Source of the DNA: an uncultured Actinomycetes bacterium
GTDB lineage: Bacteria; Actinomycetota; Actinomycetes; Nanopelagicales; Nanopelagicaceae
Direction: 5' to 3'
DNA length: 36,441 bases
Assembly (NCBI GenBank): GCA_937876245.1
Contig: CALEGP010000019.1
Coordinates: 1 to 36,441 of the forward strand
In this document: piece after piece, positions 1 to 7,396 of the stretch
Layout of the letters: each line of letters opens with the position of its first letter
Numbering within the stretch: position 1 is the first letter of the stretch
Translations under genes and position numbers: made by a program
Notes under the pieces: model-generated
The model's input: only the letters and a program-made list of their open reading frames with translations
What the model was told of the DNA's origin: nothing
Databases searched by the model: none

Positions 1-65
1 GTAACAACTTGTACAAACATTTTTAGGCAAACTAAGCGCAGATTGACTCTGCGCAAAGTAAAAAT
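1..65. repeat. Partial copy of the rnpB-downstream module, running off the left edge
   Basis: The first 16 bases, GTAACAACTTGTACAA, recur exactly at 9284-9299 and in diverged form around 1110-1131. In both other places they lie just left of a hairpin and the 3' end of a full rnpB gene. Here the same order is kept (16-mer, hairpin at 36-54, rnpB 3'-end repeat at 65-93), but no rnpB body follows. This is therefore the right end of a third copy of the module, and the rest lies outside the window. Confidence 0.7.
36..54 (-). terminator. Hairpin equivalent to the rnpB terminators
   Basis: A perfect 7-bp stem, GCGCAGA/TCTGCGC, with a 5-nt loop. It sits where the two full rnpB genes have their 11-bp terminator-like hairpins. 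No gene seems to end here, so it is probably a relic carried with the module. Confidence 0.45.
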
Positions 66-93
66 AAAGAAGAGTCGCCCTATAAGCCGGAGA
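65..93 (-). repeat. rnpB 3'-end direct repeat, copy A (att-like)
   Basis: A 29-bp match to 997-1025, with core AAGAGTCGCCCTATAAGCCG identical to the 3' end of both rnpB genes (the last strand of helix P1 and the conserved CCGGCTTAT segment). The sequence right of it is not rnpB, so only the 3' end is present. Its position, orientation and length fit the attachment-site duplication left by an integrase acting at the 3' end of an RNA gene. That role is inference. Confidence 0.75.
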
Positions 94-181
94 CGGCATT
101 GTTATGCGTGAGGTCACGCTCAAAAAAAGTAATTGCTCGCAGATTCCCCATAGAAACAACTAAGAAACCAGAGGAAACTAC

Positions 182-934
182 CTAACCAACTAAACTTCGA
201 GTTACTACGCCTTTCTTTATTGAAACAGTTATGCGATCCAAACGATAATCTCTAGTTAAAGCAAACATCTGATTATCCTCTTGACCAATTCGATACTGCC
301 AACCTAATTTTTCAGCACAAGATGCAGCAGCCTCTTTTTTCATACCAACTAGCCCTTCGGCATATGCTGGCAGAATCTTTACCTCATCTATTGGTGCCAC
401 CCATGCTGGACAGGTAGCAGGTGATAAAACCTCACCATAAGTCTCTAGAGTGCCAACTACAACTTGGATTGCCGCCTTTACCTTTGATTGCAAAGTAAAT
501 TTGTATATTCCATCAAGAGCTGTTTGATCATATCTTGCTAAATACAGGAAATTCGTGTCGAGAAATGGATAATAGAATTTAGTACGTTCAGTAAATTTGA
601 TTACCATTTTTTTCCCAGCCGGATCGGTGATTGTGGCAACCGGTAATTTGTTTTTAGCTAATTTATTCTCTGGTGCTTTATCAATAATTAGGTACTCAAA
701 ATATAATGTCTCACCTGCTTGTAATGCTGCCCGAAATCCTTGAGTTTGATTTGGCTTTGTGAAATTTGCTCTTATTACAAAAGAGACTTTGCCATCAACA
801 ATGATTGGTCCCTTTTTAGCACTTGAGTTAGCTGCGGTGAGGTTAATTGGCTGATGGGCGTAAGCAGGGGTCAAGTTTGAAATTGTAAACATCATGGCCA
901 GGAATAGGCCAGCCGTGTTTCTACCCGATTGCAT
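182..934 (-). CDS. Secreted protein with a C-terminal I78/potato-inhibitor-like domain
   Basis: A 250-residue protein. Residues 1-26 form a signal peptide: a short basic start, a hydrophobic stretch and a cleavage-like AYAHQ. The middle, about 30-185, is not recognised. The last ~60 residues (LVGMKKEAA... LGWQYRIG... LTRDYRLDRITVSI... GVVTRSLVG) follow the pattern of the I78 peptidase inhibitor family: an amphipathic helix, then a strand carrying DYRxDRI, then VxxGVVT. Cysteines in this half (ATCPAW and ASCAEK) could form a disulfide. It is the only gene between two near-identical rnpB 3'-end repeats, so it behaves as a one-gene cassette. Inhibition of a protease is a family-based guess; the N-terminal domain may set another role. 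Upstream, TTTACT lies 6 nt before the ATG, a weak candidate -10 for a leaderless start. Confidence 0.7.
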   Translation of the reverse strand: MQSGRNTAGLFLAMMFTISNLTPAYAHQPINLTAANSSAKKGPIIVDGKVSFVIRANFTKPNQTQGFRAALQAGETLYFEYLIIDKAPENKLAKNKLPVATITDPAGKKMVIKFTERTKFYYPFLDTNFLYLARYDQTALDGIYKFTLQSKVKAAIQVVVGTLETYGEVLSPATCPAWVAPIDEVKILPAYAEGLVGMKKEAAASCAEKLGWQYRIGQEDNQMFALTRDYRLDRITVSIKKGVVTRSLVG

Positions 935-996
935 TTAAGAAGTAAACCACATAAAGCTTAAAAGTAGGCCATATTGAAATCGCTAGACTTTAAGTT

Positions 997-1025
997 AAAG
1001 AAGAGTCGCCCTATAAGCCGGAGAG
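997..1025 (-). repeat. rnpB 3'-end direct repeat, copy B (att-like)
   Basis: Identical over 29 bp to copy A, in the same orientation, and lying about 60 bp upstream of the secreted-protein gene. A and B carry TAAAGAAG at the outer edge, while the two full rnpB genes have TGAAAGAAG. The truncated copies therefore form their own subgroup. Confidence 0.75.
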
Positions 1026-1176
1026 GATCTACGTAGGAATTTCTACCCGACTTTCATGCCCGATTGCCCGATTTTCCTGCCCGTAAATTTAGGAAAACTT
1101 GCGATAGGTAATGTCACAAATTGTTTCAAATAAATCAGGAAGGTGAGCGGAGATTTTGCCTCCGCCCACCTAATTG
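1026..1176. other. Short non-coding module between repeat B and rnpB1
   Basis: About 150 bp without a credible gene. It holds TACCCGA/TGCCCGA repeats starting at 1045, 1058 and 1066, an inverted repeat TTTTCCT/AGGAAAA at 1073-1097, a diverged copy of the 9278-9299 sequence near 1101-1128, and the hairpin at 1142-1170. The order of parts matches 9165-9348. The 11-mer TTTCTACCCGA at 1041-1051 also occurs inside the start of the secreted-protein gene at 918-928. It may be a decayed end of an integrative element with recombinase arm sites (inference). Confidence 0.5.
1142..1170 (-). terminator. Hairpin downstream of rnpB1
   Basis: An 11-bp stem (GGTGAGCGGAG/CTCCGCCCACC, one G-U pair when read on the minus strand) with a 7-nt loop, starting 8 nt past the rnpB1 3' end. 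No long U-run follows. The stem differs from that of rnpB2 by a paired G-C to C-G change, so the pairing is conserved. Confidence 0.6.
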
Positions 1177-1177
1177 A

Positions 1178-1530
1178 AAGAAGAGTCGCCCTATAAGCCG
1201 GATCCTGTCGTTCTTGCGAACGGATCACCATCCATCTAGATCTGTAATTACTTACAGATTCAAGCGACCTACCCGATAGCTTGAGCGCGAGCAACGCACT
1301 ATCTTCTTGGTCTTGCTTCAGGTGGGGTTTACATAGCTACGTATATTGCTACACGTACTGGTGGTCTCTTACACCGCCGTTTCACCCTTACCAATATTTC
1401 TATTGGCGGTTTGCTTTCTGTTGCACTTATCCCGTGGATTGCTCCAGGTGGGCGTTACCCACCACCTTGCTCTGTGAAGTCCGGACTTTCCTCGGTGTCT
1501 TGCGACAACGCGGTGATCCGGGCGACTCAG
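1178..1530 (-). ncRNA. rnpB: RNase P RNA, copy 1
   Basis: This is the catalytic RNA of RNase P, which matures tRNA 5' ends. Read on the minus strand it has the type-A landmarks in order: P1 5' strand GAGTCGCCC, GAGGAAAGTCCGGAC (P4/CR-I), GCAACAGAAAGCAAACCGCC, GGTAAGGGTGAAACGGCGG, GTAAACCCCACC, AGATGGATGG, ACAGGATCCGGCTTAT (CR-V) and P1 3' strand GGGCGACTC. Length is about 350 nt, normal for the family. It differs from the copy at 9350-9709 at many stem positions, several as paired changes. Its P1 is shorter because the AAGAA present before P1 in copy 2 is missing here. Boundaries are set by P1 and are good to a few bases. An annotation assuming a single rnpB would miss one of the two. Confidence 0.93.
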
Positions 1531-1536
1531 TAGGAA

Positions 1537-1542
1537 ATTGTA
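1537..1542 (-). promoter_or_regulatory. Probable -10 box for rnpB1
   Basis: TACAAT on the minus strand, 6-8 nt before the first base of the P1 helix, matches TANNNT at the usual distance. No convincing -35 is seen 17 nt further up. It lies in the 38-bp gap after the polyol dehydrogenase gene. Confidence 0.5.
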
Positions 1543-1568
1543 CGGGGTATTTAAGCGCACTTAAATCG

Positions 1569-2573
1569 CTATTTTTGAGGGTGAATCACTACTTTCATCG
1601 CGTCTGGATAAGAAGTGGCTTTTAGTCCCTCTTCAACTTCATCCAATCCAAAATGATGAGTAACAATTGCATCGAGATTCACTTTGCCTGAAGCCAAAAA
1701 ATCAATTCCGGTAGGCCAGGTATTTGTATATCGAAACACTCCGGTAACAATGATTTCGTTGTTTTGAATGTGAGAAATCGGCAGAAGCATCTCATCGCTT
1801 CCCAGGCCAACAAGCAGTACGCGGCCAGCAGGACCTGTTGCCAAAATGCCTGCATGCACGGCGGAGGGGACGCCACAAGCATCAACAAAGACATCAAACT
1901 TTTCTTGGCCTATTGAATTGGTCAATGTGTTTATCGTGCGGGTAGCTCCATACTTTCTTACAAAATCTAAACGCTTGTCTTGAACGTCAGTGACAACTAC
2001 CTCAGTTGCACCGAATGCTCGGGCAACCTGCGCCATGATGACTCCGATTGGTCCAGCACCAGCTATCAACACAGTCGTACCGGATTCAATCTGAGCCTTT
2101 TGTGCAGCCCAAATACAAACTGACATAGGCTCGATGAGCGCTGCAGCATCAAATGAAATATTTGCAGGCAAGTCATAAGCAAAATGTGATTGAATCTTTA
2201 CAAATTCACAGAAAGCTCCATCAATTGGTGGGGTTGCATAGAATTCAATTTCAGGACAAAGGTTGTAACGGCCAGCTTTGCACTGCTTGCACGCTTTGCA
2301 AGCTCGCTGGGGTTCAACTGCAACACGTGAACCAATACGTTCCATGGAGACTCCAGAACCCACTGCCGTAATGACACCTGAGAGTTCGTGGCCCAGAATG
2401 ATGGGTTTTTCGACAACATATGGCCCAATAGCTCCGTGCTTGTAATAGTGAACATCGCTTCCACAAATACCAACAGATTCGACCTGCACGAGAACTTGAT
2501 CAGAATCCAAATCTGGAAGAGCAATTTCTTCTGTGTAGATACGATTTGATTTATTTAGAAAGGCGGCTTTCAA
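1569..2573 (-). CDS. Zinc-dependent polyol (sorbitol/xylitol-type) dehydrogenase, MDR family
   Basis: A 334-residue, cytoplasmic medium-chain dehydrogenase/reductase. The catalytic zinc site is shown by GICGSDVHYYKHG and GHELSG. The structural zinc site is complete, with four Cys in CKACKQCKAGRYNLCPE. The Rossmann motif AGAGPIG is followed by VVVTDV, whose Asp favours NAD over NADP. The sequence is closest to sorbitol, xylitol and related polyol dehydrogenases, which oxidise a polyol to a ketose; the exact substrate cannot be read off. It is the last gene of the polyol operon. Its TTG start overlaps the stop of the upstream mannitol-dehydrogenase-family gene as TTGA, which indicates translational coupling. 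Confidence 0.85.
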   Translation of the reverse strand: MKAAFLNKSNRIYTEEIALPDLDSDQVLVQVESVGICGSDVHYYKHGAIGPYVVEKPIILGHELSGVITAVGSGVSMERIGSRVAVEPQRACKACKQCKAGRYNLCPEIEFYATPPIDGAFCEFVKIQSHFAYDLPANISFDAAALIEPMSVCIWAAQKAQIESGTTVLIAGAGPIGVIMAQVARAFGATEVVVTDVQDKRLDFVRKYGATRTINTLTNSIGQEKFDVFVDACGVPSAVHAGILATGPAGRVLLVGLGSDEMLLPISHIQNNEIIVTGVFRYTNTWPTGIDFLASGKVNLDAIVTHHFGLDEVEEGLKATSYPDAMKVVIHPQK

Positions 2574-4042
2574 TTAAGAATCGCCTCCAGAGTCTTTTGA
2601 GCACCCACGCTATGAAGTAAGTTAAGAGTTACCAGATAGGGCTCTGTAAAGCGAGGATTTTGCGCCAAATCTCCAAAAAGTTTGGAGTTTTGAATAAAAG
2701 CTTTGGAATTTTGTCGTTGAGTCTTTGCGATGGCAATCAACTCATCCTTGAGGGGATCTACAACGTGGATTGGATTTCCTTGCTCATCTGTGGCCTCATC
2801 ATAGCGAGCCCAACTGGCAACTATGGCTGCGCTCAAGGTGACTTGACCATCTGCATTGAGTTGTTGGTGCACAACCGGGAGCAACCATTTGGGAATTCGG
2901 TCAGATGATTCTGCGGCTAAGCGAGCTACTGTGTCTAGAACCTGTGAATTTGAGAATCTCTCTATCAGCTGATCCTTATATTCATCTAAATCAACTCCTG
3001 GCACAGGAAGTAGGGTTGGCGTTGCTTCTTCATCCATATACCGACGCAGTAACTTCACGATTAAGGGATCTTTCATAACCTCGTGCACATATGTGTAACC
3101 GCTAAGTCTTCCAAAGTAACATAAACCTTGGTGGCTGGCATTGAGCAAGCGCAGCTTCATCAATTCGTAAGGCATCACATCTTCGACCATCTGTACATTT
3201 GCCTTTTCAAATGGCGGACGGCCTAATGGGAAATGATCCTCAATTACCCACTGAAAAAAAGGTTCGCACGGAACTGGCCATATATCTTCAACCCCAAGTT
3301 TTTTAGTGGCTAGCTCGATATCGGCTGGTGCCGTGACAGGAGTAATTCGATCCACCATAGAATTCGGAAACACCACATTTCCAGAAATCCAAGTTGCAAG
3401 TTCTGGGCTCTTCAGCTTAGTAAATTCAACAATCATCTTCTTTGCAACATCGCCATTACCTTGAATGTTGTCACAAGATTGCACTGTAAATGGTGCTATT
3501 CCTAGATCACGACGACGCTTTAAGCCTTCAACAATAAAACCAAAAGCAGATTTGGGTAGTGTGGCCCCAGCTAAATCTTCTTTTACACCTGGAGTAGTTG
3601 GATCAAAATCTCCAGTTACACGATCAAAACTATAACCACCCTCGGTAATAGTAAGAGACACTATTCGAATTGCTGGATCAATTAACTTTTGTAGTACCAA
3701 TTGTGGGTTTTCGGGTGCAAACAAATAATCAATGATGCTACCGATAACTTGAAAGTTAAGTTTGCCATCGGGATGCTTGGTAATGAGTGTGTACAGACAG
3801 TCTTGTCGCTTAAGGGCTTCAGACATGCGCTTATCGGACTCAAGTAGCCCCACGCCCACGATGCCCCAATCTTGTGCCAGTCCCTGCGACAGCAATGAGT
3901 CGATAGTGAGCGCTTGATGAGAGCGATGGAAGGCCCCGACTCCAAAATGCAGAATTCCCGGAGTCACGGCTTTGCGATCATAAGTTGGGACAAGCACATC
4001 TTTAGGTAGTGCTGAAAGAACCTGGTTTGAGAGTCGAGTCAT
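2570..4042 (-). CDS. Long-chain mannitol dehydrogenase family protein (mannitol/arabinitol 2-dehydrogenase or fructuronate reductase)
   Basis: About 490 residues from the ATG (MTRLSNQV) three bases after the upstream permease stop; an in-frame extension to 4099 would run back into that gene. The N-terminal nucleotide-binding part begins ILHFGVGAFHRSHQA, as in MtlK/UxuB/UxaB relatives. SCDNIQGNG and the catalytic pattern KLRLLNASHQG (Lys-x4-Asn-x2-His) are intact. These enzymes act without zinc as monomers, interconverting polyols and 2-ketoses (mannitol/fructose, arabinitol/xylulose) or hexuronates. Pairing with a polyol transporter and a sorbitol-type dehydrogenase favours a polyol substrate over a hexuronate, by inference. 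No sugar kinase is present in the cluster, so the ketose must be phosphorylated by a kinase encoded elsewhere. Confidence 0.85.
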   Translation of the reverse strand: MTRLSNQVLSALPKDVLVPTYDRKAVTPGILHFGVGAFHRSHQALTIDSLLSQGLAQDWGIVGVGLLESDKRMSEALKRQDCLYTLITKHPDGKLNFQVIGSIIDYLFAPENPQLVLQKLIDPAIRIVSLTITEGGYSFDRVTGDFDPTTPGVKEDLAGATLPKSAFGFIVEGLKRRRDLGIAPFTVQSCDNIQGNGDVAKKMIVEFTKLKSPELATWISGNVVFPNSMVDRITPVTAPADIELATKKLGVEDIWPVPCEPFFQWVIEDHFPLGRPPFEKANVQMVEDVMPYELMKLRLLNASHQGLCYFGRLSGYTYVHEVMKDPLIVKLLRRYMDEEATPTLLPVPGVDLDEYKDQLIERFSNSQVLDTVARLAAESSDRIPKWLLPVVHQQLNADGQVTLSAAIVASWARYDEATDEQGNPIHVVDPLKDELIAIAKTQRQNSKAFIQNSKLFGDLAQNPRFTEPYLVTLNLLHSVGAQKTLEAILN

Positions 4043-4044
4043 AT

Positions 4045-4857
4045 TTATTTCACAGCTCCCATTGCTAGGCCACGGACTAATTGTTTCTGAGCAAACCATC
4101 CTGCAAGAATTACAGGAAGAGCTGCTACTGTCGAAGCCGCTGACAGTACTGCAAGAAATTGCCCGCGCCCATCAACGAAACTCGCCAAAAATGGTGGAGT
4201 AGTTTTAGCGTTTGCACTTGTTAACAGAACAGAAAAGAAGTATTCATTCCACGAGAAAATAAAGCATATAAGTGCAACTGCAGCGATTCCTGGAAGCACA
4301 ATGGGTAAAACTACGCTCCACAATTCAGTCTCAAAATTTGCTCCATCAATTCTTGAAGCTTCAATTACTTCGTGAGGAACCTCACTTAAAAATGATCGCA
4401 TCATCCAGATTGCAATAGGCAAATTCATTGCAGCATAGACAAGAGAAAGTGCAAAAATATTATCTAGGACGCGCAAATTTTTAAAGATGATGAAGAGCGG
4501 GAGAATTGAAGCTGCGGCTGGCATAAAACGGGTGGAGATAAAGAAGAAGAGAGCATCCTGAACCTTGACGATAGGACGCACGCTGAGCGCGTAGGCGGCA
4601 GGAATGGCCAGCAACAAAACCAACGCAGTAGAAATGACGCTTGCCATCAAGGAGTTGGTGAGATAATCCACCATTCCTCTATCTGCTAAGCGAGAGAATC
4701 CCTCAAGTGTTGGCGTAAAAATAAATTTTGGCGTCAGGCTGGCAGCATCATTTTCCGTCTTGAAGGAATTTATAAACATCCAGGCAACAGGAAAGAAGTA
4801 AGTGACAGCGATTATCCAAGTTGCACCCGTAATTAGGGTGGCCTTAGTTGATTTCAT
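4045..4857 (-). CDS. CUT1-type sugar/polyol ABC transporter permease (UgpE/MalG-like)
   Basis: A 270-residue inner-membrane protein with about six transmembrane helices. The cytoplasmic EAA loop that contacts the ATPase is clear: EASRIDGANFETELWSVVLP. It ends in the short basic tail typical of MalG-like permeases. It pairs with the permease at 4854-5765, and its start overlaps that gene's stop as ATGA. No ATP-binding subunit is encoded nearby. CUT1 systems often share one MsmK/UgpC-type ATPase among several transporters, which is the likely arrangement here. Confidence 0.88.
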   Translation of the reverse strand: MKSTKATLITGATWIIAVTYFFPVAWMFINSFKTENDAASLTPKFIFTPTLEGFSRLADRGMVDYLTNSLMASVISTALVLLLAIPAAYALSVRPIVKVQDALFFFISTRFMPAAASILPLFIIFKNLRVLDNIFALSLVYAAMNLPIAIWMMRSFLSEVPHEVIEASRIDGANFETELWSVVLPIVLPGIAAVALICFIFSWNEYFFSVLLTSANAKTTPPFLASFVDGRGQFLAVLSAASTVAALPVILAGWFAQKQLVRGLAMGAVK

Positions 4858-5765
4858 TTGCTAACTCCTGAGATAAAGACCTTGAAGAGACTTCGAAGTG
4901 AAATCGTGGCCACGATTATTGTCAGAATTACTGTGACTACTCCATAGGCCGCAGCCTGCCCAACATTCATGCCCACAAAGGCGCGTTCATAGAGCAGGTA
5001 GGCCAGCGTCTTAGTTCCACCGGTTCCCTTGGTCATGATGGCTATAGGATCAAATGCCTGCAGCAACATTATCGTGCCGAGCAGAATCGCGATTTCAATG
5101 TACTGGCGCAGATGTGGCAACGTGATGAAAGCAAAGGTGCGCAAGACACCAGCGCGATCTACGGATGCTGCCTCCAAAACTTCTCGACTCTGAGACTGCA
5201 GTCCTGATAGCAGAATAAGCATCATAAACGGTGCATATTGCCAAGTAAGGAGAATAATTACTGAGATATATGGATACTGAGTACTCCAACCAATTGCTGA
5301 GAAACCAAGCTTTTGAACGACAAAATTGATGATACCAATATTGGTATCAAACATCGAAAATTTCCAAATGAGCGCAGACGCTGCTGGCATAATCAAAAAT
5401 GGAGTAATAATAAGCGTTCGAGCAATGCTTTGGCCACGAAACTTTCGATCAAGTAATACTGCAAAGAAAAGTCCTACCAGCAACGAGCAAACTACAGAGA
5501 ATGCCGTTAAGCCAACGGTGGCAATAATTGCAGGCAGTAAGTCACCAGTTTTGAAGACATAAATATAGTTATCAATTCCTGCAAAAGCCTTTTCTTGCGG
5601 CTTAAGTAAGTTCCACTCCCTGAGGGAGAAATAGATTGTGACCAAAAATGGGACCTGTGTGAGCGCAATACTGAAAATGAGAGCTGGCGCAATCAGTTTG
5701 CGCGGAAGGAATTTCTCCTTAGTCGCACTTTTCGCTTGCTGCTCAATTTTTGTGCCCGAGGCCAT
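4854..5765 (-). CDS. CUT1-type sugar/polyol ABC transporter permease (UgpA/MalF-like)
   Basis: A 303-residue membrane protein. A basic cytoplasmic N-terminus of about 25 residues precedes the first hydrophobic helix, and about six helices follow. The coupling loop reads EAASVDRAGVLRTFAFITLP, a typical EAA motif with Arg where Gly is usual. It forms the channel with the UgpE-like partner downstream. It is separated from the binding-protein gene by a strong hairpin at 5809-5849, so it is probably made in lower amounts than the binding protein. Confidence 0.88.
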   Translation of the reverse strand: MASGTKIEQQAKSATKEKFLPRKLIAPALIFSIALTQVPFLVTIYFSLREWNLLKPQEKAFAGIDNYIYVFKTGDLLPAIIATVGLTAFSVVCSLLVGLFFAVLLDRKFRGQSIARTLIITPFLIMPAASALIWKFSMFDTNIGIINFVVQKLGFSAIGWSTQYPYISVIILLTWQYAPFMMLILLSGLQSQSREVLEAASVDRAGVLRTFAFITLPHLRQYIEIAILLGTIMLLQAFDPIAIMTKGTGGTKTLAYLLYERAFVGMNVGQAAAYGVVTVILTIIVATISLRSLFKVFISGVSK

Positions 5766-5808
5766 GAATTCTCAATCCTTTTTACTAATTCTATAAGGTT
5801 TCAAGAAA

Positions 5809-5849
5809 AGATGCCGTGCAAGGAAAATCGTAAACCTTGCACAGCATCT
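5809..5849 (-). terminator. Strong hairpin after the polyol-binding-protein gene
   Basis: Two 15-nt arms (AGATGCCGTGCAAGG and CCTTGCACAGCATCT) with one mismatch and an 11-nt loop. On the transcribed minus strand it is followed by TTTTCTT. It lies between the binding protein and the permeases, where CUT1 operons often have a leaky terminator or RNA-stabilising stem that keeps binding-protein mRNA in excess. Confidence 0.75.
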
Positions 5850-5877
5850 CTCTTACTTGAGTTGATGCATTACTGAA

Positions 5878-7197
5878 TTACTTCTGAGCATCTCCTGCAG
5901 CTTGTGCAATTACTTGACCCTTGTCGAGCGCTTCCTTAACGGTTATGCGTCCGGCAATGGCATCAGCAACAAGCTGTGCAACCTGATTTCCAACATCCTG
6001 GAATTCAGGGATCGCTACATACTGGATACCAACCCATGGTTGTGGGTTAACACCAGGTTGCTTTGGATTCACTGCGCTCATAACTTCCAATGTGATTGGA
6101 GCATATGCGGCAGCTGCTTCCTTGTACTCAGGAATTGAGTAAGTTGAAGTACGAGCTCCTGGTGGAACTAGTGACCAGCCAAGCTTGGTTCCCACGAGGT
6201 TGTGGTATTCCTTGCTTGTTGCCCACTTGATGAACTTCACTGCAGCTTCCTTATTCTGAGTGTTTGCAGGAACTGCAAGGTTCCATGACCAGAGCCATCC
6301 TGCTTCCTTTGTCTTTGCGACTGGAGCATGTGCGTAGCCCATCTTGCCCTTTACAGGTGAATCATCTGCTTCAAGCATTGATGCGGCGACAGATGCGTCG
6401 TACCACATTGCAACTTTGCCCGTTTTGAGGGCTGTTAGGCACTCATTGAAGCTGTATGAAACTGGGTCTTTCTGTCCTGCTGATGCAAGAAGATCCTTGT
6501 AGAAAGTAACTGCCTGAACGAATTCAGGTGCGTTTACCTTTGCATCCCAGTTCATGTCATACCAAGTTCCACCAAATGTCTGAACGACAGTTGTCAGTGG
6601 AGCGAAGAGATCTCCCCAACCTGGCTTACCGCGAAGGCAGATACCTGCGGTATTTGCACTGTTTACCTTCTTCGCTGCAGCGGCAACTTCATTCCATGTT
6701 GGATTGTTAGAAAGCTTTACACCCTTAGCATCAAGGATTTCCTTGTTGTACATAAGAATTGAAGACTCTCCATAGAATGGAACTGCGTACTGCATTCCAT
6801 CTACTGAAAGAGCATCCTTTACTGGAGGCAAAATATCGCCAACATCATAAGCGTCGTCAGCAAGATCTGAGGTGAGATCTGTTAGCCAACCATTAGCTCC
6901 CCACTGTGGGACTTCGTATGCACCGATTGTGACGATGTCATACTGTCCAGCTTTGTTAGCAACATCTGAAGTAACAGCAGAACGTAGGTCGCCTTCTTCC
7001 ATTACCTGGAAGTTGACTTTAATACCTGGGTTATCTGCTTCGAACTCGCTCTTGAGCGACTCCATGTCCTTCATCTGGCCGTTGTTCACTGTGGCAAGTG
7101 TGAGAGTGACATCTCCGCCTGACTGTTGCTGAACAACTACAACGCCGGCAATAGCGACTACTACGATCGCAATCAGCGCCTTTACTTTGTTATTCAT
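5878..7197 (-). CDS. Sugar/polyol ABC transporter substrate-binding protein
   Basis: A 439-residue family 1 (MalE/UgpB-like) extracytoplasmic binding protein. The ATG at 7197 is chosen over the longer frame because AGGAG lies 5 nt before it. Residues 1-25 are a basic-then-hydrophobic export segment (MNNKVKALIAIVVVAIAG) followed by VVVVQQQSGGDVTLT. There is no lipobox cysteine, so it is not an obvious lipoprotein; it may be secreted or held by an uncleaved N-terminal helix. LRGKPGWGD and PAWMYDASVAA-like segments are typical of mannitol/sorbitol or other sugar binders, but the ligand cannot be named. It is the first gene of the polyol operon, facing the AraC regulator. Confidence 0.87.
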   Translation of the reverse strand: MNNKVKALIAIVVVAIAGVVVVQQQSGGDVTLTLATVNNGQMKDMESLKSEFEADNPGIKVNFQVMEEGDLRSAVTSDVANKAGQYDIVTIGAYEVPQWGANGWLTDLTSDLADDAYDVGDILPPVKDALSVDGMQYAVPFYGESSILMYNKEILDAKGVKLSNNPTWNEVAAAAKKVNSANTAGICLRGKPGWGDLFAPLTTVVQTFGGTWYDMNWDAKVNAPEFVQAVTFYKDLLASAGQKDPVSYSFNECLTALKTGKVAMWYDASVAASMLEADDSPVKGKMGYAHAPVAKTKEAGWLWSWNLAVPANTQNKEAAVKFIKWATSKEYHNLVGTKLGWSLVPPGARTSTYSIPEYKEAAAAYAPITLEVMSAVNPKQPGVNPQPWVGIQYVAIPEFQDVGNQVAQLVADAIAGRITVKEALDKGQVIAQAAGDAQK

Positions 7198-7281
7198 GTA
7201 ATCTCCTATAGGTAGGTGAACGGCTTGCTTCAAAGGCTTACTGCGAGGGAGACCTTTGAGTTGTGCCGAATCTTGGCAGAG

Positions 7282-7337
7282 ATTATTGAGTTTCTCGCGA
7301 AAATAGGTACTTTTTTATTTCGAACAATGGTACTTTT
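7282..7337. promoter_or_regulatory. Polyol operon control region: paired 17-bp direct repeats and a -10 box
   Basis: CGAAAATAGGTACTTTT at 7298-7314 and CGAACAATGGTACTTTT at 7321-7337 match at 14 of 17 positions and start exactly 23 bp apart, about two helical turns. That is the usual layout of AraC-family half-sites. AATAAT on the minus strand (7282-7287) is a fair -10 for the polyol operon. With a 17-bp spacer its -35 would lie inside the nearer repeat, as at activator-dependent promoters. An inverted repeat CAAAGG/CCTTTG also lies at 7231-7258. The sites are seen in the sequence; the binding is inference. Confidence 0.6.
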
Positions 7338-7396
7338 CTGCAGGGTTCCTTGTGTGAACTAGGTCTCAAAATGTTATCGATATTTAGGAGGTGGAT

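Noticed and set aside
106-119. Inverted repeat GCGTGA/TCACGC as terminator of the secreted-protein gene
   Set aside because: The A/T run lies on the wrong side of the hairpin for a minus-strand transcript, so it is not a standard terminator.
65-1025. CRISPR-like array, because short repeats recur
   Set aside because: Copies are few, hundreds to thousands of bases apart and clearly rnpB-derived; there are no regular spacers and no cas genes.
1043-1625. Open frames on both strands across rnpB1 and its flank (1043-1294, 1281-1625, 1369-1560)
   Set aside because: They lie over conserved RNase P RNA helices, look like no protein and are explained by the structured RNA.
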